From positions 1 through 11,714 of the forward strand of contig JAATVR010000160.1 of assembly GCA_014523665.1 (NCBI GenBank): a stretch of 11,714 nucleotides of DNA, written 5' to 3'. Source of the DNA: Nitrososphaerales archaeon TH526. Its GTDB lineage: Archaea > Thermoproteota > Nitrososphaeria > Nitrososphaerales > Nitrososphaeraceae. A program made the translations under genes and the position numbers. Shown piece after piece: positions 4,862 to 10,317 of this stretch (positions within the stretch are counted from its first letter, which is position 1; each line of letters opens with the position of its first letter). The notes beneath the pieces were generated by a model. It saw only the letters and a program-made list of their open reading frames with translations, was not told where the DNA came from and did not search any database.

Positions 4862-5919
4862 AATCTCTACATAGAAAAGAATTATTAACTGTCAAGTGGA
4901 GGCGAAACGCTGTTCAAATTATTGATCAAACTAAGCTTCCTAACAGACTAGTTTACCTAACCTGCAAGGATCATCACGATATCGCTAAAGCAATTAGGTC
5001 ACTCGTAGTAAGAGGAGCTCCTGCGATAGGGATATGCGCTGCATTGGCTTTGTTGTTGGTGACCATCAATAGCAAGGCGAAAACTGAAAAGGGGTTAAAA
5101 TCAGAGTTGGAGAGAGCCAGTAGGCTTTTAATATCTACTCGACCAACAGCTGTTAACATCAGCTGGGCCGTTAAGAGAATTCTCCAGATCTCATCAAAAG
5201 GTGAGAGTGTCAAAGAGATAAAGAGGTTAGTTAAAGAAGAAGCGCTCACAATGCTCGACGACGACATTTTAACAAATAGGAAAATGGGGAGGGCGGGTTC
5301 AGATTTAATTTATGATGGAGACGTAGTCATGACGCATTGTAACGCGGGGTCACTTGCCACTGCTACGTATGGGACTGCGTTGGGTGTGCTCAGGGCTGCA
5401 CGAGAAGATGGAAAAAATTTGAAGGTCATCGCCACGGAAACTAGACCCGTGATGCAAGGCTCAAGGTTAACTGCCTTTGAATTGATGCATGACGATTTTG
5501 ATGTCCGTTTGATTTCTGATACTTCAGTTGGATATGTGATGGCAAACAGGATGGTTGATAAGGTTATTGTAGGGGCCGACAGAATTCTGCGCACAGGACA
5601 CGTCTACAATAAGATCGGAACTTACCAGATTGCCATAATGGCCTATACTCACAAGATACCTTTCTATGTTGCTGCTCCGATTTCTACCTTTGATCTAAAA
5701 AGCTCCATCTCCGACATAAAAATCGAGGACAGATCGCCTGATGAGATTACTAAAATTAAGAACATTTTCATAGCTCCTAAAGGTATTCATACCATTAATC
5801 CTGCATTCGACATCACTCCGCCAAATCTCATAACTGGCATAGTAACTGAAGTAGGCCTATTAGAACCACCATTTCATAGAAGTATCGGTACGATTATCAA
5901 CCGAAGTAAACGGTATTAA
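4858..5919 (+). CDS. mtnA: S-methyl-5-thioribose-1-phosphate isomerase (aIF2B-like)
   Basis: A 353-residue cytosolic isomerase converting 5-methylthioribose-1-phosphate to 5-methylthioribulose-1-phosphate in methionine salvage. Family motifs in order: RGAPAIG at 52-58, PTAVNISWA near 96-104, THCNAGSLATATYGTALG with catalytic Cys161, ETRPVMQGSRLTAFEL, VGADRI with catalytic Asp241, NKIGTYQIAIMA, PFYVAAPISTFD, and IEDRSPDE. Cys161 and Asp241 sit within one residue of the known B. subtilis pair (C160/D240). Length is normal. The related archaeal ribose-1,5-bisphosphate isomerases are a less likely alternative, because this protein carries the full MtnA motif set. The ATG overlaps the dehydrogenase stop (ATGA), implying co-transcription and coupled translation. 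No other salvage gene is in the window, and the pairing with a nucleotide-sugar dehydrogenase has no obvious metabolic logic. Confidence 0.9.
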   Translation: MKSLHRKELLTVKWRRNAVQIIDQTKLPNRLVYLTCKDHHDIAKAIRSLVVRGAPAIGICAALALLLVTINSKAKTEKGLKSELERASRLLISTRPTAVNISWAVKRILQISSKGESVKEIKRLVKEEALTMLDDDILTNRKMGRAGSDLIYDGDVVMTHCNAGSLATATYGTALGVLRAAREDGKNLKVIATETRPVMQGSRLTAFELMHDDFDVRLISDTSVGYVMANRMVDKVIVGADRILRTGHVYNKIGTYQIAIMAYTHKIPFYVAAPISTFDLKSSISDIKIEDRSPDEITKIKNIFIAPKGIHTINPAFDITPPNLITGIVTEVGLLEPPFHRSIGTIINRSKRY

Positions 5920-5950
5920 AGAGATGATGCTAAAAAATACTAACGGAATA

Positions 5951-5960
5951 AAGTATTTAT
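5951..5960 (+). promoter_or_regulatory. TATA-box promoter of the MIP18-PqqD gene
   Basis: AAGTATTTAT is centred about 29 bases before the ATG at 5985, consistent with a leaderless transcript. It lies in the 65-base gap after mtnA, so this gene is probably transcribed separately. Confidence 0.55.
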
Positions 5961-5984
5961 CGAGTATTTGGTAAGGAATGCTAT

Positions 5985-6590
5985 ATGTCATCGCAGAAGG
6001 TTACTGACGAGCAGGTGTTCGATGCGTTGCGAAAGTGTATGGATCCTGAGATCCCCGTTAACGTAGTGGACCTTGGCCTCATATATAACGTAAGAGTTCA
6101 TCCGACAAATGATGTCGGGATAGAAATGACAATGACTACTAGGGGCTGTCCCCTTCACGATACGCTTGTTGGTGACGTCAAGCGTTCGGTAGGCAAAATT
6201 ACAGGAATAGGAAATATAGATGTCAAAATTGTTTGGGACCCTCCGTGGACGAGCGACAAGATTAACCCTGTAGTTAGACAAAGATTAGGAATTGGAAAGC
6301 CCAAATTGCGGTTTCAAATAGACTATGAAAAATATAAACCCGCGAAGGCTGGTAAACTGACACCTCAAGAAGATGGTTCTTTAGTCTTATTAAACAACAG
6401 TAATCAGGCGTTCATGGTCAATGAGGCTATTGTTGACTTCTGGAATTCTTGTGAGGGTACTAAAACTGTGACCGAATTGACTGATGATTTTTCAAAGAAA
6501 TTAGGTATGACCAGGGAACAGGTTGAGAAGGAAGTGCTGCAACTGGTGGAACAACTCTTCGATTCTGAACTTCTTCAACCCCCTCAATGA
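5985..6590 (+). CDS. MIP18/SufT-family (DUF59) Fe-S assembly protein fused to a PqqD-like domain
   Basis: A 201-residue two-domain protein. Residues 5-102 are a MIP18/DUF59 domain, the family of SufT, PaaD and eukaryotic CIA2 that helps mature Fe-S proteins. Hallmarks are DPEIPVNVVDLGLIY (20-34), the conserved Cys55 in TTRGCPL, and the WDPPW motif at 84-88 followed by the terminal R-x-x-LGI. After a basic, proline-containing linker (103-125), residues 128-197 resemble PqqD, a winged-helix domain used as a peptide recognition element for RiPP enzymes: strand SLVLLNNSNQAFMVNEAIVDFW, then helices over WNSCEGTKTVTELTDDF and MTREQVEKEVLQLVEQLF. Stand-alone MIP18 proteins are about 100-120 residues, so the fusion explains the length. 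The first domain is firm and the second likely. I infer that the PqqD part selects a client protein. A TATA box supports the start. Confidence 0.88.
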   Translation: MSSQKVTDEQVFDALRKCMDPEIPVNVVDLGLIYNVRVHPTNDVGIEMTMTTRGCPLHDTLVGDVKRSVGKITGIGNIDVKIVWDPPWTSDKINPVVRQRLGIGKPKLRFQIDYEKYKPAKAGKLTPQEDGSLVLLNNSNQAFMVNEAIVDFWNSCEGTKTVTELTDDFSKKLGMTREQVEKEVLQLVEQLFDSELLQPPQ

Positions 6591-6632
6591 CATATTCTAA
6601 CTTAGTAACTTAAATTCACGACTAGTGACACC

Positions 6633-7214
6633 TTGAAAGTAGTCGTAGAGGTGGGAATGGGCGATGGAAGGCATTTGAGTGGACTGTCAAAAGATGAACA
6701 AGACAGCAGTACATTCTTCATAGGTATAGAGAATAACAAGACTCTTTATATTGAGGCTGCAAGGCGCATCAATGCCGATAACGTATTGCTCATAAACGAC
6801 AGTTTCGAGAATAGAATTAGGGATTTCGAAAATGAAACCATAGATAAGGTGATTATGATACTCCCGGATCCGAAATATGTTGATCGTCTCTACCATGATG
6901 ATTGGATCTCGGTATATGCAAGCATCTTTCTCAAATTAAAAAAATTGGGGACACTAGAAATAGTTACCGAAATTATTGATGAATTGCTTCAACCAGTTTC
7001 GGACGCTGCATATCATGCTTGGGCCAAATGGCTTGTCGGGGCTTTCATTAAGGTGGGTTTTGGAGTAGAGGAGATTCTGAACGAAGCTCCTGCTAACTAT
7101 TTCTCAACTTGTTTAGATAGATTCAGGGGGGACCCAGAACGTATTAGGATGATGACACTGCGACTGTTTAAACCTTTAACCAAACTTGAAAGTAGGTCTT
7201 CTGAGAGTATTTGA
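6633..7214 (+). CDS. SAM-dependent methyltransferase, TrmB-like (tRNA guanine-N7-type fold)
   Basis: A 193-residue class I (Rossmann) methyltransferase. Motif I VEVGMGDG is at residues 5-12, the acidic residue for SAM ribose is E33 in GIENN, the motif III region is VLLINDSF, and motif IV ILPDP is at 76-80 followed by KYVDRLYHDDW. ILPDP plus basic/aromatic residues resembles the FPDPWPK-x-RH block of TrmB, which makes m7G46 in tRNA. The typical Lys/Arg/His cluster is only partly kept, so substrate and exact reaction are uncertain. The start must be the TTG at 6633: an in-frame TAA lies 24 bases upstream and no ATG intervenes. Motif I therefore begins at residue 5, and the N-terminal part preceding motif I in bacterial TrmB is missing. 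It lies 42 bases after the MIP18-PqqD gene, and its 3' end overlaps the opposite-strand zinc-finger gene by 39 bases. Confidence 0.72.
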   Translation: MKVVVEVGMGDGRHLSGLSKDEQDSSTFFIGIENNKTLYIEAARRINADNVLLINDSFENRIRDFENETIDKVIMILPDPKYVDRLYHDDWISVYASIFLKLKKLGTLEIVTEIIDELLQPVSDAAYHAWAKWLVGAFIKVGFGVEEILNEAPANYFSTCLDRFRGDPERIRMMTLRLFKPLTKLESRSSESI

Positions 7215-7595
7215 ACTCGTGTGTTTCAATTCCACGTGTTGTTCGTAGCATCTCCTGGAACACAAGATGGAATTACAATGTAGATCTTCGCATGGTATCG
7301 AGTCTTCAGGATTGTGCTCAATATTGCAGAAAGTGCAAAAATACCCAAGTGGCAGCAGATCGGAATTGATGAGTGGTTCATCGCATGTTCTTTTCTCCTT
7401 GAACCACAATACCTCAACATTAGTCTTCTCTGCGTAACCTTGAACTCTTTCGAATGCCTCATAGAAACCACCGCACAGAAACTCCCTTATTGAAATAATC
7501 CCGGTGGACCCATGAGGATTTCTATTTCTAAATGCAACTAGCCATTTTATCATAGGGATCAAATCATGATCATCGTTCAACACAACATCAATCAT
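7176..7595 (-). CDS. Small zinc-finger protein, HIT/MYND-like Cys/His cluster
   Basis: A 139-residue minus-strand protein. Residues 1-75 form an unrecognised alpha/beta part (MIKWLVAFRNRNPHG, REFLCGGFYEAFERV). Residues 85-126 hold a dense metal site: C87-x2-C90, C102, C107, C112, C116, H120 and H125, with LCSRRCYEQH matching the core of zf-HIT and MYND cross-brace fingers. Eight ligands suffice for two zincs. In eukaryotes such fingers mediate protein or nucleic-acid contacts; here the role is unknown. The ATG lies about 20 bases after a TATA-like CTAAAAAATA on the same strand, so the start is plausible and leaderless. The last 13 codons overlap the convergent methyltransferase gene. It is the next gene after priS on that strand, but 136 bases away and probably separate. 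Confidence 0.68.
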   Translation of the reverse strand: MIDVVLNDDHDLIPMIKWLVAFRNRNPHGSTGIISIREFLCGGFYEAFERVQGYAEKTNVEVLWFKEKRTCDEPLINSDLLPLGYFCTFCNIEHNPEDSIPCEDLHCNSILCSRRCYEQHVELKHTSSNTLRRPTFKFG

Positions 7596-7610
7596 TATAG
7601 AGTCTCCCTT

Positions 7611-7620
7611 TATTTTTTAG
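7611..7620 (-). promoter_or_regulatory. TATA-box candidate for the zinc-finger gene
   Basis: On the minus strand this reads CTAAAAAATA, centred about 20 bases before the ATG at 7595. A further AT-rich element (AATTATATTA, near 7633-7642) is an alternative and would give a slightly longer leader. Confidence 0.4.
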
Positions 7621-7731
7621 AGCTACTATATCCTAATATAATTCGTATATTTTATTGATCCTAAACGAGTCTACTATTTTCCCGTTCGAACGATTCAAGG
7701 AGGTAAGCTGGGACTCCAAAAATCCTATTAC

Positions 7732-8895
7732 TCAAGGATTGGAATCCATTGCGTGCGCGAGACCCTTAGATATAAGGTAAACACCTACGAACATGGGTAC
7801 ATGAACAACCCCCTCTGTAAGGTTGAATCTCTGACCTTTAAGCCGCAGTTTCATTTTCGGGAGCATGATCTTGACTGAAACTTCGCGACTTGAAATCTGA
7901 CATGATTCGTCGAAGGGATCGAATGAATTTAGATCTGCGCATAGAATTTTTGTAAGCCCACTCTTGCCATTCAATGTTCCTGGCATCCTGAACACCCGAT
8001 GAACGTCAGTGGTGACCTGCGAATCAATTCGCACGCCCATCTCCTTTGTGATTTCGGCTACTCGTTTCCTGAACTGTTCTAGGCCACCCAGTTCTTTTAT
8101 CATATTACTTAACTTCTTTTGCGACGTTATGGATATCCCTAATCTGTCAGAGATTCTTTTTCGCCAACCATAATCCAATCCGCCTAGTGGGAATCTAACG
8201 CGAAAATCACTCCGTGTATCCTTCCATGCCCCAATAACCTCGGCCAAGATGCCTATTCCCATTATGTACCCAGCCAAATCCGCTCGTGCCTGGCTATTCA
8301 AATCATTAAATGATTCATCTAGAACGTGGATATGAAAACCGTTATTGCCTGAAAAATATGTGATGATCTTTTCAGAACTTATCCCAATGTCAGAGGTAAG
8401 GAAACTATGCAATTTCGCAACTTCATTTTTTAGCCCTTTGATACATTTATCACAGGGTAGAATTGATTCTGCAAAGCTATTTGAACTGCACTTTGGACAA
8501 CTTTCATCAGAGCCTGAGAGGTAACTGCTACTACAGGAAAGGCATGTCCTAAATGAATGAGACTGCCGGCATTTTAAGTCTAGATCCTTAAGATCAATAT
8601 CAAAAATTAGATCTGCACCTCGCCACCCTTTTTCACTTATCGGGAGTACTGGAAAGTCGTACAGCGCGTTCGACGCAAAAACATCTGAGGGAGTTTCCAA
8701 TATCAATGACGCAAACAATCCTCCCAAACTTGAAAACTTAAGATGTCTCTTCATCACACCATCTAAACTCATTAATCCGAACTCGCGATTCTGTATTTTT
8801 GATGGTTCCTCTACCTTGTTCCCGTAATTGAAATAGAATTCTCTGAACGCAATTTTCATTAGGTGCAAATCTTGGCCTGTTTTGGTCAGGGTCAT
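7732..8895 (-). CDS. priS: DNA primase small (catalytic) subunit PriS
   Basis: A 387-residue archaeal/eukaryotic-type primase catalytic subunit that synthesises the RNA/DNA primers for replication and works as a heterodimer with PriL. Motifs: metal-binding D99-x-D101 in RGADLIFDIDLKD; nucleotide-binding SGNNGFHIHV (S182-V191, with H188); third acidic/basic block DSQVTTDVHRVFRMPGTL containing D291, D297, R300 and R303. Between the DxD and H motifs lies a zinc region with three CxxC pairs, C118/C121, C133/C136 and C148/C151, plus C109. That is more cysteine than the single four-ligand zinc site known in crystallised archaeal PriS. Length is normal to slightly long. An internal ATG (residue 13) is an alternative start. 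The gene begins 16 bases after the priL stop, in the same operon. Confidence 0.95.
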   Translation of the reverse strand: MTLTKTGQDLHLMKIAFREFYFNYGNKVEEPSKIQNREFGLMSLDGVMKRHLKFSSLGGLFASLILETPSDVFASNALYDFPVLPISEKGWRGADLIFDIDLKDLDLKCRQSHSFRTCLSCSSSYLSGSDESCPKCSSNSFAESILPCDKCIKGLKNEVAKLHSFLTSDIGISSEKIITYFSGNNGFHIHVLDESFNDLNSQARADLAGYIMGIGILAEVIGAWKDTRSDFRVRFPLGGLDYGWRKRISDRLGISITSQKKLSNMIKELGGLEQFRKRVAEITKEMGVRIDSQVTTDVHRVFRMPGTLNGKSGLTKILCADLNSFDPFDESCQISSREVSVKIMLPKMKLRLKGQRFNLTEGVVHVPMFVGVYLISKGLAHAMDSNP

Positions 8896-8911
8896 TATTG
8901 TTTCAGACTTT

Positions 8912-9961
8912 TCATCTTTGGCTCACGTTTGTTTCCCCTCGGTTGAATTTGACTGCTCTTCCAAACTGTACTGGATTTATCAACCCATCGCACTGGCTCG
9001 TAGCAAAGCAGAGACCGTCATTTCTTAATTTGGCACAAGAAGGGACCAAATAGCGAACATGACTTCCTCTTTCTCCTGCTAAGTGTTCGACCTGGTATCT
9101 AGACACTCTTTCGTCGTAATCTGGGGCATTTTTGAAAAGTGAGACTATCTCTTCAATGTTTTTTCCTATAGCAAGCATATAAGTGGCGAGCATCACCCTC
9201 GCAGAATGAGGTAGATTCTCTCCAGCTGTCATTTCGTCCAAAGCGTGGCTTATACAAGGAGGAAAAGCCAATGGAGAATTGTCAAGTTTGCTACTAGCCA
9301 CTGGAATGCTCGCTTTTAGAATATGTGCCTGTTCTCTTATGGTTGATGGAATGTGCGATGGGTTCATTTGTCTTATTCTTTCTAGCAAGAGATTTGCTAC
9401 CTCAGCTCGAATTAACCGCACGGTCTCATCAGGGTCGAGAAATACTCGACCGTCGTGCACCAGTCTGTTGATAAGCTTCCATTCTTGCTCGTGAAACAGG
9501 TGAGACCTTTTTAGATAATCTGCTACCTTCACCTCAAACATCAACTGGTATTTCAAACTGGGGAGCACGTCCATTTTTAACAGCTCTTTAAAGATTTTGA
9601 AAAGCAATAGTCTCTTAGTTGAAAGTTCCCCCTGTGCTTTCAAATCACGCACAAGAAATTTTTCGGCTCTTAGCGCTTCAAATAAGCAATGCTTTTTTGT
9701 TAGGTTGTCGGAATTTATTGCTTTGATGATCAGAATTCCGACAAGAAATGTCAATATCTCGACTTCGTGTCTTTCTAGAGTGTAATCTGGTCTGCCGTGT
9801 TCTATTTCACTTCTTAACCTGTTCGAAGCTCTTTCTACTATATGTCCGAGCTCCGGTAGGTTAAGATCATCAAGATTGAAGTAAGTTTGATGCATATATT
9901 CGGCTGCCTCATTCAGAAAAGGATATTTTGCCAAGTCGGCAGTTCCGAGCCGAATATTCAT
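8912..9961 (-). CDS. priL: DNA primase large (regulatory) subunit PriL with 4Fe-4S domain
   Basis: A 349-residue PriL. It stabilises PriS and helps start primers. The N-terminal part (1-215) is mostly helical, and the C-terminal domain carries the four cysteines of the primase Fe-S cluster: C236 (PPCISHALD), C309 (VPSCAKL), C318 (GLCFA) and C324 (SQCDGL). The intervening HSARVMLATYMLAIG and the tail DGLINPVQF are typical of the family. Length and cysteine spacing look intact. It is the first gene of a two-gene operon with priS (16-base gap). A minus-strand TATA box about 28-39 bases upstream supports the ATG at 9961. Confidence 0.94.
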   Translation of the reverse strand: MNIRLGTADLAKYPFLNEAAEYMHQTYFNLDDLNLPELGHIVERASNRLRSEIEHGRPDYTLERHEVEILTFLVGILIIKAINSDNLTKKHCLFEALRAEKFLVRDLKAQGELSTKRLLLFKIFKELLKMDVLPSLKYQLMFEVKVADYLKRSHLFHEQEWKLINRLVHDGRVFLDPDETVRLIRAEVANLLLERIRQMNPSHIPSTIREQAHILKASIPVASSKLDNSPLAFPPCISHALDEMTAGENLPHSARVMLATYMLAIGKNIEEIVSLFKNAPDYDERVSRYQVEHLAGERGSHVRYLVPSCAKLRNDGLCFATSQCDGLINPVQFGRAVKFNRGETNVSQR

Positions 9962-9988
9962 AGCTGCTAATCTATTATTGCGTTTGCA

Positions 9989-10000
9989 CTTATAAAATAA
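9989..10000 (-). promoter_or_regulatory. priL: TATA-box promoter of the priL-priS operon
   Basis: On the minus strand it reads TTATTTTATAAG, centred about 34 bases before the priL ATG. Transcription would start near 9968, giving a leader of only a few bases. Confidence 0.65.
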
Positions 10001-10052
10001 CAGCGGTGCTAAGACTAATCTATTGTTGGAACATTCACGGTTTTGCCTTGTT

Positions 10053-10271
10053 TTACACTAATAAATCTAATAATACAATGATCCGATTCGGTTGACCTGT
10101 GTGTGCATCCAAGCGATCAGGCTGATACCCAGTCACAATGCCCCTTGAAATTTTGGTTCCCCCATTTGACTTAATATGCAGTGAGTACCTCCGACTCACA
10201 GATATGGAAGTTGAAATCATGATTGATGGCAGGTTCCCTATTGATGGTTCAAACCATGGGCTTACATTCAT
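10053..10271 (-). CDS. Doubtful small ORF between priL and glyS
   Basis: A 72-codon minus-strand frame. From the third internal Met (codon 18, near 10220) it would give 55 residues (MISTSISVSRRYSLHIKSNG). The composition is plausible for a small beta-rich protein (SLHIKSNGGTKISRGIVTG), but no family is recognised. The AT-rich element at 10280-10290 is too near the first ATG for a standard leaderless start, yet suits the internal Met with a leader of roughly 40 bases. A 49-codon plus-strand frame overlaps it. It may be chance; the rest of this 356-base gap holds only the two promoters. Confidence 0.3.
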   Translation of the reverse strand: MNVSPWFEPSIGNLPSIMISTSISVSRRYSLHIKSNGGTKISRGIVTGYQPDRLDAHTGQPNRIIVLLDLLV

Positions 10272-10279
10272 CTACCAAC

Positions 10280-10289
10280 AAATTTAAAA
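10280..10289 (+). promoter_or_regulatory. glyS: TATA-box promoter of glycyl-tRNA synthetase
   Basis: AAATTTAAAA is centred about 33 bases before the ATG at 10318, predicting a leader of roughly 8-10 bases. It is too close to the in-frame ATG at 10297, which decides for the downstream start. It is nearly symmetrical and may also be read on the minus strand. Confidence 0.55.
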
Positions 10290-10317
10290 CCTAAAGATGT
10301 TTGACTCCAGCAATACT

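Noticed and set aside
5920..5984. GATGATG-containing spacer as a C/D-box guide RNA
   Set aside because: No exact C box or matching D boxes at proper spacing, and the gap is better explained by a promoter.
7226..7471. 81-codon minus frame overlapping the zinc-finger gene
   Set aside because: The competing frame carries the ordered Cys/His cluster; this one has no motif.
7683..7692. CGTTCGAACG palindrome as a tRNA T-arm
   Set aside because: GTTCGAA resembles a T-loop, but no acceptor, D or anticodon arms can be built around it on either strand.
7697..7705. Strong Shine-Dalgarno-like AAGGAGGTA on the plus strand
   Set aside because: No start codon with a usable reading frame follows at a suitable distance, and genes here do not use such sites.
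9279..9494. Plus-strand frame inside priL
   Set aside because: It is antisense to a clear PriL coding sequence, and the composition reflects the complementary strand.
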